Positions 6,913 to 15,109 of a stretch of DNA of 21,278 nucleotides are shown in pieces. The notes beneath the pieces are model-generated. The model searched no databases. It was not told the DNA's origin and was given only the letters and a program-made list of their open reading frames with translations. Where the stretch lies: IMG/VR virus record IMGVR_UViG_3300010430_003367, positions 1-21,278 of that record; one strand, given 5' to 3'. Position 1 is the stretch's first letter; the number at the start of each line of letters is the position of its first letter. This DNA is from a virus. A program made the translations under genes and the position numbers.

Positions 6913-6963
6913 ATGCCGAAAACGTTTGACGGTTTAAACGCATCAACTATTGTTTTGGAATGA
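6913..6963 (+). CDS. Possible 16-residue leader peptide
   Basis: ATG at 6913 opens MPKTFDGLNASTIVLE and stops at a TGA that overlaps the next ATG (ATGA, 6960-6963). The tight overlap is what translational coupling looks like. There is no good ribosome site upstream, and a 16-codon frame can arise by chance, so this is a weak call. Confidence 0.25.
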   Translation: MPKTFDGLNASTIVLE

Positions 6964-7259
6964 GCTTTTCAGACGCGAACACGGCGAAAGATGCAGCAGT
7001 CACAGCTTTTGAAGCGGGTGACTATGACACAGCACGCAAAAAAATAATCGTCGCGATGGCTCATTTGAACGCGATGAAAAAAGTTAGGCTTGACCAGCAT
7101 GCAGCAGGCGAGGTTGAGTTAGATATTGAGTTTTTGAAAACGTTGCTTGCTGAAATAAAAAGCTTTCAGCGTGACGCAGCATCGTTGGCAGCAGGTGGAA
7201 TTCAAACAGCTACCGTGAAATACACGCGAAACGGCGAAACAACCGACGACACGTATTGA
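6960..7259 (+). CDS. Small head-completion/connector candidate (99 aa)
   Basis: A 99-residue protein between the packaging genes and the portal, the slot held by gpW-type head-completion proteins in lambda-like phages. The first 75 residues look helical (AKDAAVTAFEAGDYDTARKK resembles a TPR-like helix pair). The tail, IQTATVKYTRNGETTDDTY, could form the short beta hairpin seen at the end of gpW-like proteins. No sequence motif proves the assignment, and the protein is longer than lambda gpW (68 residues). The start overlaps the stop of a possible leader peptide. Its C-terminal coding DNA shares an exact 17-mer with the capsid gene. Confidence 0.5.
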   Translation: MSFSDANTAKDAAVTAFEAGDYDTARKKIIVAMAHLNAMKKVRLDQHAAGEVELDIEFLKTLLAEIKSFQRDAASLAAGGIQTATVKYTRNGETTDDTY

Positions 7260-7266
7260 GCTTATC

Positions 7267-8907
7267 TTGATTAACACGATTAAAAAATTTGCAAAGACAA
7301 TCGGCATGCTTGGACGCGCCAAGAGCGTCAAGGATGGCGCGACCGATTACACTGACGCAAGGGTTGATCATCGTGCACAACTTGAACAAGAGTTCAATCA
7401 ACCGCATGCCATTCGACGTTGGGATGCAACCTACACTGACAGGTTAAACGAAGCTCATTGGGCAGGCGTGAACGGAAGCGGCGGGTATTACATGCACGTA
7501 AACGCTGACCTTGAATCGCACATTGAGAATCTAACTGCACGCTGCATTCACGAGTTTATGACAAACCCTGAAGTTGAGGGAATGGTCAAATCGTATGGCA
7601 AGGATTTGTTTGGTAAAACAGGTCCAACGCTGAACATCAATTCAACAGATGAAGAATTCAACATTGCAGCAAAAAAGGTTTGGCGCAAGTGGTGGAAGAA
7701 TCCAACGGTTTCAAACGATATTTGCGGCAGAGAGTTGTTATCTCGTTGGAATATTTCGTTATGGACAAAAGGTTCGATTCTCGCGCAGGTCGTGCCTGAC
7801 TCGCAAACCGAATCAGCAGTCAAGTTGAAACTGCTTGACCTTGACCCAAGACGCCTGCAAACTCCACCGAAACTTGTTGGTGATCAGGCAACAGTGCTTG
7901 GAACAACGTTCACAAAAATGGGTGCGCCTCGAACGAAATGGGTGCGTGACATCCGCAACGTCGTGACTCCGCATTTGTCGATGGACTTTCGATACGAAGA
8001 CATTCCGGCAGACCAGATGATTCACGCCTACGAATCAATCGAGGCAGGGCAGGCGACTGGCATACCGTGGCTTGCTTCTATGCTTCAAGACTTTGCAGAC
8101 CTGAGAGACTTTGACAAGCAAGTGCTCGATGCAGCAAGAGCGGCAGCAGATAGTGCAGTTCTTTTGCAGACAAAGCAACCTGAATTGATAAGTGATGCAC
8201 GACCGCTTTCAATGTCGGAAACGTTTACGTTTCAGCGGCGGCAGATTAAGGCGATTCCGGCAGGCTACGAAGCGAACCAAATGAAGGCCGAACAACCGAC
8301 AAACAATTACGTTGAATTTCGGCATGAGCGCTTGAGATCGATCGGGCGTGCACGGCATATTCCACTTTTGATCATGCTGTTAAGTGCAGAGAATTCAAAC
8401 TTCAGTCAGTCACGCATGGACGTAAACGTGATTTACGAGCGAGGGTTAGACGAAATACGCAGTTGGTGGGAAAACGCAGTTTTGACAAAGCTTGCACGAA
8501 TCGTTTTGAACGATGCACGCATGGACTTGCCGCCGTTCCCTGAAGACTTTGAAGTTACTTGGGGATGGACCCCAATGAAGCAGGCAGACGAAGCAAAATC
8601 AGAGAAGGCAAAAGAAGCTCGCTTGCGACGTGGGATCGACACATACGAGGAACAGCTTGCAGAGGAAGGCAAGGACCTCGAAACGCAAGTTGCTGCACGT
8701 CAAAGAATCAATGAGTTGCTAGAGTCATCAGGGCTTGAGCCTATACCGTCATTCGATTCACCAGTTGAAGCGGTTGAGGAACCAGAAGAAAGCACGCTTG
8801 CAAAGGAAAAGAAAAGCGACAAGCCAGAAACCGCAAAACGATCAACTGAAGAATTGATCGAAGCGGCAATCCGTGACGTGCTTGATGGAGTTGAGAGCAA
8901 TGCCTAG
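7267..8907 (+). CDS. Portal protein, lambda type
   Basis: A 546-residue protein expected to form the dodecameric ring at the capsid vertex through which DNA passes. The family pattern is clear: an early helical region with ESHIENLTARCIHEFMTNP (83-101), GLY/LYS-rich GKDLFGKTGPTLNI (111-124), the strand-rich middle KLLDLDPRRLQTP (188-200), the diagnostic IEAGQATGIPWLASMLQDFADL (258-279, read from AYESIEAGQATGIPWLA) and a following helix rich in Ala (AARAAADSAVLL). The last 75 residues are charged and Glu/Lys-rich. The start is TTG at 7267, eight bases after the previous stop; the next in-frame ATG is at 7306. A TTG start with good ribosome site is also used at 15110. The final eight bases overlap the protease-capsid gene. 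Confidence 0.9.
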   Translation: MINTIKKFAKTIGMLGRAKSVKDGATDYTDARVDHRAQLEQEFNQPHAIRRWDATYTDRLNEAHWAGVNGSGGYYMHVNADLESHIENLTARCIHEFMTNPEVEGMVKSYGKDLFGKTGPTLNINSTDEEFNIAAKKVWRKWWKNPTVSNDICGRELLSRWNISLWTKGSILAQVVPDSQTESAVKLKLLDLDPRRLQTPPKLVGDQATVLGTTFTKMGAPRTKWVRDIRNVVTPHLSMDFRYEDIPADQMIHAYESIEAGQATGIPWLASMLQDFADLRDFDKQVLDAARAAADSAVLLQTKQPELISDARPLSMSETFTFQRRQIKAIPAGYEANQMKAEQPTNNYVEFRHERLRSIGRARHIPLLIMLLSAENSNFSQSRMDVNVIYERGLDEIRSWWENAVLTKLARIVLNDARMDLPPFPEDFEVTWGWTPMKQADEAKSEKAKEARLRRGIDTYEEQLAEEGKDLETQVAARQRINELLESSGLEPIPSFDSPVEAVEEPEESTLAKEKKSDKPETAKRSTEELIEAAIRDVLDGVESNA

Positions 8908-11320
8908 CAAACGCAAACGTGCAAAACAAAAACAAAAGTCAGCAATTGAAATGGTTGTTGAAAATGTTCGCAGTCTAGCAACGGTGAGCAGTGAAAATGA
9001 AATTGACTTCAATGTGCGTAAGGATGCAGAGTTTGTCTCGACTTTCAATGAGTCAGACCGCTCAATCGAAATCATTCTTGCAACTGAAACACCGACAATG
9101 GTTTTCGATGCAGAAAAGAGAACCGTTGTTGACGAGGTCTTGCTTGCAGATGGTATGCAAGCCGTTGACGAGATACCGTTGCTCGACAACCATAATCGAT
9201 TCGACAATGACGCTGTTTTTGGATTGATTAAAAGCATCCGTGCAACGAATGGCGAGATACGTGCACGCATTTATTTTGCAGACATGCAACGCTTTCTCGA
9301 AAAGCACCCAAGCGACGAAGCTGCACTAAAGCTTGAAAGAACAGTTGAGAAGGTTCGGCAAGGTGTCTTGAAAGGCATCAGTGCAGGCTATCGCATTAAC
9401 GAACGAACATACATTCCGGCCGGTCAATCACGAACCGTTGCAGGAAAAAAATACACCGCTCGCGCTAACGTAGGCATGAGCATTGTTACTAATTGGATTC
9501 CGCGAGAAGGCAGCATCACGCCGGTACAGGCGGATAGGTTTTCAAAAACTCGCAGCGAAAGAAATGGAGCAAACGAAATGCCAGTAAAACTACGCAAGAA
9601 ATTGCAAGAGTTGGGCTTGCGTGCTGACGCGACTGAGGCGGAAGCATGGTCACACTATCACGGATTGAACGAATCACAACGCAGTGAGCTTTCTGACCTC
9701 ACAGACGGCGTCACGATTCCTGAACAGCAAAGCGAAAGCGGCGAACGCGCTGCAAGCGATGTTGCGTCAGAAACGGCAGCAGAGATTGCCGACGCAGTGC
9801 GAGCGGCACTAAATGGCGAAACAACCGACGAGAATGCTGCATCAGAGGCTTCGAGCGTTTCTGACGCTGTGCGAGCAGCAATTGACGCAGAGCGATCACA
9901 AGAGCGCCAGAGAGTCGCAAACATCAACAATCTGTTTGGTGATTCTGAACCAGAATTGCGAAACCGTGCGATTGCGGAAGGTTGGGATTATCAGCGGGCA
10001 AGCAGCGAGCTTGTTCCGCGATTGCGACAACTTTACCGTGCACCGCTTTCAGGCGACGTAGGCGGAAGTGCAGCAAGCTCAAACCTTGCGATTCACTCAC
10101 GAGGTGCTGACGACGTAAACGAGGAAGTGATTTCTGCCGCATTGATGCTACGTTCTGGCGTCAATGTTGAGCACCGATTCTTCGAAGATCGAGACTTGAC
10201 AGATAACCGCATCACTGCGCGAAGCTTGTGCGGTTCGATCAACTCTGACGATCGGCAGCGAACGCTTGAGCGTGCAAACAACATTCGCAGAATGTCAATC
10301 GTTGATATGTGTTCGACGATTATGCGTTTGCGAGGCATCAACGATTTTGACCCGCACGACGCTGAAAGCATTGTGCACCGTGCGTTGTCATCTGGAACGG
10401 TTACGAACATTTTCACAAGCGATGTTTCTGCACGCTTGATGACCTCGTATCTAGACGCAGCTGATACGACGCTTGGTTGGACGATGGAGGAAGAAGTTTC
10501 GAACTTCAAGACCAACGAACGCATCGGCATGGGCAAATTTGAAGGCTTGAAAAAGCATGCTCGCGGCGGTACGGCGGAAGACGATTACATGACTGACGAA
10601 AAGGAGGAGTACAAAATTGCACGGTACTCTGACAAGTACGTCATTGATGAGCAAGACATGATCGACGACGACATCAACGGGTTGAATTCGATCACACCGT
10701 CAGACATGGGAATGGCAGCGGCACAGTTGCGACCTGACCTTGTTTACGCTTTATTGCATGCGAATGCAAACATGCGTGATGGCACTGCACTGTTTCATGC
10801 AGATCACGGCAACCTTCGTTCAGGTGGTTCAACTGCTTTGTCGATTGCTTCGCTAGAAACTGGTGAAGTGGCTTTTGGTAAGCAGCGAATCGGCACACGT
10901 CCTTTGAACTTACGTGCACGATATTTGATTGTGCCTCGTGAATTGAAGTGGAAAGCAGCACAGATCATGGCGAGCGCAGAACGTCGTGAGAGTGCAGCAG
11001 CAGACGGCATCGCAAACCCAATCTCAGGCGAAGATATTTCAATTCGCTATGACGATCGAATGGGTGCGGTTGGTGTTGTCGATCCTGACACTGGAACCAC
11101 TCAAACCGGAACAGCAACTAACTGGTTGATGACGGCAAGCCCAGGCGAATCCGGTGCACGCACTGTTGTTGTTGGTTATAGACGTGGCACAGGTCGCGCC
11201 CCAACGGTTCGGTCATTTGTCCTTACTCAAGGTCAATGGGGAATCGGTTATGACATCAAGCACGACATCGGTGTCAAGGCACTTGATTGGCGTGCAATGC
11301 AGTGGAACGCCGGAGCCTAA
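8900..11320 (+). CDS. Prohead protease-scaffold-major capsid fusion
   Basis: An 806-residue fusion. Residues 30-215 match HK97-type prohead proteases (clan SH): the catalytic His in LLDNHNR (H98) and the Ser in GISAGYR (S161). Residues 227-370 are charged, Ala/Glu/Gln-rich and probably act as an internal scaffold; DAVRAA occurs twice (298-303, 322-327). Residues 370-806 form the coat, with Mu gpT-like features: DGTALFHADHGNL (627-639), LIVPRELKWKAAQ (676-688) and a hydrophobic strand-rich end. After assembly the protease should cut itself out. The ATG at 8900 has GGAG nine bases upstream. An in-frame internal ATG (9578) has its own ribosome site. The gene overlaps the portal by eight bases. 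Confidence 0.88.
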   Translation: MPSKRKRAKQKQKSAIEMVVENVRSLATVSSENEIDFNVRKDAEFVSTFNESDRSIEIILATETPTMVFDAEKRTVVDEVLLADGMQAVDEIPLLDNHNRFDNDAVFGLIKSIRATNGEIRARIYFADMQRFLEKHPSDEAALKLERTVEKVRQGVLKGISAGYRINERTYIPAGQSRTVAGKKYTARANVGMSIVTNWIPREGSITPVQADRFSKTRSERNGANEMPVKLRKKLQELGLRADATEAEAWSHYHGLNESQRSELSDLTDGVTIPEQQSESGERAASDVASETAAEIADAVRAALNGETTDENAASEASSVSDAVRAAIDAERSQERQRVANINNLFGDSEPELRNRAIAEGWDYQRASSELVPRLRQLYRAPLSGDVGGSAASSNLAIHSRGADDVNEEVISAALMLRSGVNVEHRFFEDRDLTDNRITARSLCGSINSDDRQRTLERANNIRRMSIVDMCSTIMRLRGINDFDPHDAESIVHRALSSGTVTNIFTSDVSARLMTSYLDAADTTLGWTMEEEVSNFKTNERIGMGKFEGLKKHARGGTAEDDYMTDEKEEYKIARYSDKYVIDEQDMIDDDINGLNSITPSDMGMAAAQLRPDLVYALLHANANMRDGTALFHADHGNLRSGGSTALSIASLETGEVAFGKQRIGTRPLNLRARYLIVPRELKWKAAQIMASAERRESAAADGIANPISGEDISIRYDDRMGAVGVVDPDTGTTQTGTATNWLMTASPGESGARTVVVGYRRGTGRAPTVRSFVLTQGQWGIGYDIKHDIGVKALDWRAMQWNAGA
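9566..9580 (+). promoter_or_regulatory. Internal ribosome site and start within the protease-capsid gene
   Basis: GGAG (9566-9569) is followed after eight bases by ATG (9578-9580), in frame at codon 227, just after the protease domain and at the start of the scaffold segment (MPVKLRKKLQELGL). It would give a 580-residue scaffold-capsid protein without the protease, so that capsid subunits outnumber protease subunits. Nested starts of this kind are known for lambda C/Nu3. Confidence 0.5.
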
Positions 11321-11342
11321 TCAGCGAAAACGCTCGCGGTCT

Positions 11343-11366
11343 AAAACACAGTTCGACCTGTGTTTT
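11343..11366 (+). terminator. Hairpin after the capsid gene
   Basis: AAAACACAG (11343-11351) pairs perfectly with CTGTGTTTT (11358-11366) around TTCGAC. The T-rich arm serves as a short U-tract, so it may terminate partially or protect the 3' end of capsid mRNA. It precedes a stronger terminator by six bases. Confidence 0.55.
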
Positions 11367-11372
11367 CCTTGG

Positions 11373-11412
11373 AGCGGGCAAGTGTTTTTCATCGTTCACT
11401 TGCCCGCTTTTT
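11373..11412 (+). terminator. Strong rho-independent terminator after the capsid gene
   Basis: AGCGGGCAAGTG (11373-11384) pairs perfectly over 12 bases with CACTTGCCCGCT (11397-11408), and five Ts follow (11408-11412). The 12-base loop is T-rich. With the preceding hairpin it would cut most transcripts after the capsid gene, leaving less read-through into the neck and tail genes. Confidence 0.85.
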
Positions 11413-11445
11413 AACTAGCAAAACAAAACAATTGAAAAAGACAAA

Positions 11446-11958
11446 ATGCAAATCGAAATCAAACTTTTAAGAGAAGTTGCATTTGGCAACGGAACGCGAA
11501 AACAAGGTTTTGTTTTTGCAACTTTGGACAATGAATTAAACACGTTTTTTGCAAAGCATTCAGAGTCATCAACGTTTAGCGAAGCGGATTGCAAAGCGTT
11601 AAAGCTAAAGCTCGCAGATGATGTGACCTTGACCGAGTTCAACCGTGCAATGCTGAACATTCAAGTGCTTGAGTTTTTTGACCCAAGCGAAGCAGCAACG
11701 GCGACTGTGCAAGGCGAACCAAATGCAGATGACCAGTTGATGCAGCGTCTTGCTGACATCACGATCGAGTCACTTGACCTCACGAAAACACTCAAGGGCA
11801 AGCTTGAATCTTCTGAACTTGTAACGGTTAAAGACCTTTACGACAAAGCCGAAACCGAGACTGCTTTTGACGGGATGAACCTGACTGATAAAGAGCTTGA
11901 AAAACTGCTCGACACAGTTGGCAACATTCTCAAAGAAATGGGCTACAAGCCAGAATAA
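11446..11958 (+). CDS. Unknown 170-residue acidic protein after the capsid
   Basis: The ATG at 11446 starts 33 bases after the terminator; the ribosome site is poor (only A-rich sequence). The N-terminal part looks strand-rich (MQIEIKLLREVAFGNG, then RKQGFVFATLDNEL) and the C-terminal part helical and acidic (GMNLTDKELEKLLDTVGNIL, about 145-164). No membrane segment, signal or Cys cluster is present. The position between coat and decoration protein fits a capsid accessory or assembly factor, but no family is recognised. It must be expressed by read-through of the terminator or from a promoter in 11413-11445 that I cannot identify. Confidence 0.6.
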   Translation: MQIEIKLLREVAFGNGTRKQGFVFATLDNELNTFFAKHSESSTFSEADCKALKLKLADDVTLTEFNRAMLNIQVLEFFDPSEAATATVQGEPNADDQLMQRLADITIESLDLTKTLKGKLESSELVTVKDLYDKAETETAFDGMNLTDKELEKLLDTVGNILKEMGYKPE

Positions 11959-12018
11959 CAAATCAAAGCTGGCAGCATTTAAACAAACAAACTTTAGAAC
12001 TTTTCAGGAGTCATAGAA

Positions 12019-12354
12019 ATGACAAACATTTATCGATACCCTGCCGACGAGCACCACGTTTCAGCAGCAGCAGGTGCGCTTGCAGCAGGTCAGATTGTGC
12101 TTTATGACGGCGCATTGTGGCAGGTTCAAGGGTTGAAAGCGATTGCCGTTGGCGAACCGTACACGCTCAAAAAGGGCATCGTTGTTGAAGTCACAAAAGA
12201 TTCAGCATCAACAACTTTTGCAGACGCAGCAGATGTTGGCATTGATGTTTCTGCACAAGAGGCAGTTGCCGCAACAACTGGTGACGTTGACGTGAGCTGC
12301 CGCAAAGCATCGACATCGTCTGACACAACCGTGCTTGTTGAGTTGCCGTTCTAA
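12019..12354 (+). CDS. Capsid decoration protein, DUF2190-like
   Basis: A 111-residue protein with a good AGGAG site (12006-12010, eight bases before ATG). It is small, strand-rich and full of Ala, Val, Thr and Gly: AAAGALAAGQIVLYDGALWQ (16-35), AIAVGEPYTLKKGIVVEV (41-58) and a repetitive end. The layout of an Ala/Gly stretch, a gain-of-access strand, then a GE-Y/GIV segment resembles DUF2190-type decoration (cement) proteins found next to coat genes. The assignment is by pattern and position. A non-coding gap of 60 bases separates it from the previous gene. Confidence 0.55.
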   Translation: MTNIYRYPADEHHVSAAAGALAAGQIVLYDGALWQVQGLKAIAVGEPYTLKKGIVVEVTKDSASTTFADAADVGIDVSAQEAVAATTGDVDVSCRKASTSSDTTVLVELPF

Positions 12355-12404
12355 AACCTTCGGTTGCGGTTTGTTCTTAGTTTGTATTTGTTAGAGGTGA
12401 AGGC

Positions 12405-12800
12405 GTGAGTGAATTCGGCGCAATGTTCCAAGAGGCTTCAAGCATGCTACATGACGTGCTTGGCGAATCGACGAAGGTTGTGACCTACACTCCGCCAATC
12501 ACTGACGCATTGCCGACACCAAGTGCACAAACGCTGACGAAACCAATTATCAGCAGCACGAACTTGACTGAACCGAGCGCGACGCAGCAAACAGGTCAAC
12601 ATATTTTTGTTGCAAAGTCATTGACTGCAAAATACTCAGACATCACGCGATTGAGCAATAAAGGCACGATCACGATTGATGGAACGAGTTATCCGATTTT
12701 AAACATGAACGTTGATGAAACGCTTGACTCAATAAACTTTTCGCTTGACTACACGCGACGAGTTACGGTTTCAAGTCCAAAGTTTGTGAGGTCTGTTTGA
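12405..12800 (+). CDS. Head-tail connector, gpFII-like
   Basis: A 131-residue protein starting at GTG with a near-ideal GAGGTGA site (12394-12400), which also suggests a host with the usual anti-Shine-Dalgarno. The pattern follows lambda gpFII: a short N-terminal helix (MSEFGAMFQEASSMLHDVLG), a beta region, then DITRLSNKGTITIDGTSYPI (78-97) that corresponds to the L-KGDTLTI-G--Y/F-V signature, and a final strand with DSINFSLDYTR. FII proteins close the portal vertex and receive the tail. Its place after the decoration gene and before other neck genes agrees. Confidence 0.6.
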   Translation: MSEFGAMFQEASSMLHDVLGESTKVVTYTPPITDALPTPSAQTLTKPIISSTNLTEPSATQQTGQHIFVAKSLTAKYSDITRLSNKGTITIDGTSYPILNMNVDETLDSINFSLDYTRRVTVSSPKFVRSV

Positions 12801-12801
12801 T

Positions 12802-13374
12802 ATGGTTATGCCAACGTCATCAGGTTGCATTGCAACGGCAAAGGATGTTTTCAAGGACTTGATTTCAAATTCGGCAGCGTTCCAAACGTTGACAGGATCG
12901 GCAAACGCAAGCGAAGCGGCAGGTCATATTTACTTAGAGATTTTGCCTCGCACACAGGACAACGGCGACGTTGATTTTGAAGCGATGGCGAAAGCGACAT
13001 ACGAGAGCAAGCGACCTTTTTGCGTGATCTATTTAGATTTTGACGCAGGGTTGTCGCTGACGCATGTTGCATCAGGCAGTGCACGCACGTTGAACGCGGA
13101 TGCGTTTTATTATTTCGAGGTTGATGTTCAGGATATCATCAGCGACGTGATGAGCTATTACGCAGGTGATGACGCAGCAGAAACGGCACAGGATTATGCA
13201 CATTACACGGACAATATTTTAGGCACGATTGCAGATCAGGTTGCAGATAATGCAGGTGATGCGCTTTTAACAGTGTCGCAGTTTCAAAGGGAGTTTAGCG
13301 AGCTACGCGAAAAGCACACAACTGGCGATTGGGTGTTTGGAATGTTCGGTGTTGCACTTGGTATTGACGGGTGA
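12802..13374 (+). CDS. Neck/tail terminator candidate (190 aa)
   Basis: Starts one base after the previous stop. The 190 residues have an N-terminal helix (IATAKDVFKDLISNS), an alpha/beta middle with RPFCVIYLDFDAGLSL (71-86) and FYYFEVDVQDIISDVM (101-116), and a C-terminal segment DWVFGMFGVALGIDG with strand character. Tail terminator and neck proteins (gpU-like) have this alpha/beta plan and sit here in lambda-like gene orders, between the FII-like and gpG/Z-like genes. No specific motif confirms it, so the role is inferred from order. Confidence 0.4.
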   Translation: MVMPTSSGCIATAKDVFKDLISNSAAFQTLTGSANASEAAGHIYLEILPRTQDNGDVDFEAMAKATYESKRPFCVIYLDFDAGLSLTHVASGSARTLNADAFYYFEVDVQDIISDVMSYYAGDDAAETAQDYAHYTDNILGTIADQVADNAGDALLTVSQFQREFSELREKHTTGDWVFGMFGVALGIDG

Positions 13375-13377
13375 GGC

Positions 13378-13845
13378 ATGGTCAAAATCACAGTCAAAAA
13401 AACAGGGGTTGAAATTAAGATTTTGCGGCGTGAACTTAACAACATCAACCGCGAAGTGTTTAAGGAAACTGGCGAATGGTTTCATGGTCGATATGTAAAG
13501 AAGCGATTCACGAGACGAGGTGCAGCAGAGCTTGGGTTTACACCGAGAAAACCTGCAACAGTACGAATCAAAAAGAAGCTATTCGGGCACAACCTACCAA
13601 ACGTTTTTTCAGGCGGATCAAGAGCACTTGCACGAATCAGAAACGTAAAGGCGACTGCGACTAACAAGCGTGCACAGGCACGAATCATTTTACGCACTCC
13701 GTTGCTGAACTTAAAAAACCCTAAATCAACAATTCATCCAGCAGAAGAAATCAGGCGAGTGAGTGACAACGAGGCGGCGCGAACATCAGTGCAAATTGCA
13801 TCACTCAAAGAATCAAAAATCAAAAAATACGCATCGCGAAAATAA
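13378..13845 (+). CDS. Basic neck/tail-completion protein, gpG/gpZ-like
   Basis: A 155-residue, very Lys/Arg-rich protein with GGGTGAGG directly before its ATG. The segment KRFTRRGAAELGFTPRKPAT (41-60), then KKLFGHNLPNVFSGGSRAL (65-83), resembles the 'W/F-t-R-K ... K--GH--P-L--SG-L' signature of Mu gpG/lambda gpZ-type virion morphogenesis proteins, which complete the neck or tail. The end is basic and low in complexity. Order, charge and signature agree, though no residue proves it. Confidence 0.5.
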   Translation: MVKITVKKTGVEIKILRRELNNINREVFKETGEWFHGRYVKKRFTRRGAAELGFTPRKPATVRIKKKLFGHNLPNVFSGGSRALARIRNVKATATNKRAQARIILRTPLLNLKNPKSTIHPAEEIRRVSDNEAARTSVQIASLKESKIKKYASRK

Positions 13846-13857
13846 AGGCAAAAACAA

Positions 13858-14808
13858 ATGACCATAACCGGAATACATAAACCAGCAGGCGTGCGAGTTG
13901 AGACAACTGACATAACTGAAACTCTGCTTGCAGGTGTCGTCAGTCACACGGTAGGAATTGACCCAAACGTTGAGCGTGAATATTCAGACGGGTTGCCCTT
14001 TCCAGTTCGCAACACAATCAATTCTCGTGAAGATTCAATCGAGTTTGAGACGCTTGACGTTGATGACTTGCTTGACCTCGTTGGCACAATAGGTCAGTGC
14101 GTTCGCGTGACAACAGAGGACGGGTTTGAGTTCTATTTGCGAAAGCAAGACAAGTGCAGCGTCACAGGTGCAGCAGGTTCAGTGCACACAAAATACGCGA
14201 TCAAAAACGGCTTGATGATTCCGACCAATCTATCCGTTTCGCATCGAGGCAATGCAACAATGTCTGCACGCTGCGAAGCTGACGAGGACGCTTCAAACGC
14301 TGGAATCGCCATCACGAATAACAATGCACTGCCGTCATTTGCCTCAAACAAAAAACGGTACACGCTTGGACAAACAACGCTTAACGGCGTTTCGGTCACA
14401 GATATGCGAAGCCTGCAAATAGCATTCGGCATTTCGATCGAAAAAGAATCGGCAGATTCAGCAATTCTTTCACAGTATTCGAACATCAGCGAGATAGGAA
14501 CAACTATCACAATCACTGGTGTCAATCCTGCGATTGTTGCAGCAGCAGGCATTCCGGTTGACGGCAAGGCACTCGCGCACGCAAACACAGATTTTTACTT
14601 GCGGCGACGGGGTGACACGTCAGGCGTCAGCTTCGAACCTGATGGAGACGCAGACCACATTAAATTCACGGCAGCAGGTCTTGCAGTGGCGACGACGTTG
14701 AGCACAGGTGATTCGCGATCGGCGACAGAAACAACGTTGCAAATCTACTGCGAGTACGACGGCACAAACAACCCGCTTGTCGTCTCGACTGGCACGGCAA
14801 TCACTTAA
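13858..14808 (+). CDS. Major tail (tube) protein candidate
   Basis: A 316-residue strand-rich protein with an AAAGG site nine bases upstream. Two beta regions appear: residues about 10-135 (with SIEFETLDVDDLLDLVG, 61-77) and about 165-316 (with GTTITITGVNPAIVAAAGIP and TTLQIYCEYDGTNNPL). Length and strand content fit a tail-tube protein with an added C-terminal domain, as expected directly after the neck genes. Thr, Ala and Gly are abundant and Trp is absent. If the virion has no long tail, it could be another neck or spike component, because no tape measure follows. Confidence 0.5.
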   Translation: MTITGIHKPAGVRVETTDITETLLAGVVSHTVGIDPNVEREYSDGLPFPVRNTINSREDSIEFETLDVDDLLDLVGTIGQCVRVTTEDGFEFYLRKQDKCSVTGAAGSVHTKYAIKNGLMIPTNLSVSHRGNATMSARCEADEDASNAGIAITNNNALPSFASNKKRYTLGQTTLNGVSVTDMRSLQIAFGISIEKESADSAILSQYSNISEIGTTITITGVNPAIVAAAGIPVDGKALAHANTDFYLRRRGDTSGVSFEPDGDADHIKFTAAGLAVATTLSTGDSRSATETTLQIYCEYDGTNNPLVVSTGTAIT

Positions 14809-14826
14809 ACAAGGAGCGTCAGCAAG

Positions 14827-15096
14827 ATGGCAAAAACACAGGTAGAACTCACCATGAAAAAAGACGATTCAAAAGCATCATCAGCGGCAGTTGTGCAAAA
14901 AAAAGAAACGCTTGTGCAAAGGTTGTGCAGATGCACGCCATCGTCAAAAAAACGTGCAGAGTCCTTTTTGGAAAAAGCAAGCGACGATGAAAAATCAGTG
15001 CTTGAAAAAGCAGACGATCGAAACCTTGCAGTAAAGTTGCACGAGCTTGTGACGCTGCGAACAGTCAAAGCAGCAGCAGAACAACAAACAGAATAA
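14827..15096 (+). CDS. Small charged protein (89 aa)
   Basis: The ATG has AAGGAG ten bases upstream (14811-14816). The protein is rich in Lys, Glu, Ala and Ser, mostly helical, with RLCRCTPSSKKRAESFLEK near 32-50. It sits where tail assembly chaperones are found in siphophages. A slippery run of eight As (14897-14904) is in the correct phase for a -1 shift, but that frame closes within about 28 codons, so I do not call a frameshift product. The function is unknown. Confidence 0.6.
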   Translation: MAKTQVELTMKKDDSKASSAAVVQKKETLVQRLCRCTPSSKKRAESFLEKASDDEKSVLEKADDRNLAVKLHELVTLRTVKAAAEQQTE

Positions 15097-15109
15097 CAGG
15101 AGCAAACAA

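Noticed and set aside
74-11381. TGGAGCGGGCAA shared at 74-85 and about 11370-11381
   Set aside because: A 12-mer match is expected several times by chance in a window of this length; one copy is coding and the other is part of a terminator stem.
12353-12375. Short AAACC/GGTTT hairpin after the decoration gene
   Set aside because: A stem of five mostly A-T pairs with a nine-base loop and no U-tract is too weak to call a terminator.
14897-14904. Slippery A-run in phase for a -1 frameshift, as in tail assembly chaperones
   Set aside because: The -1 frame stops about 28 codons later, near 14990, so there is no extension, and no tape measure follows.
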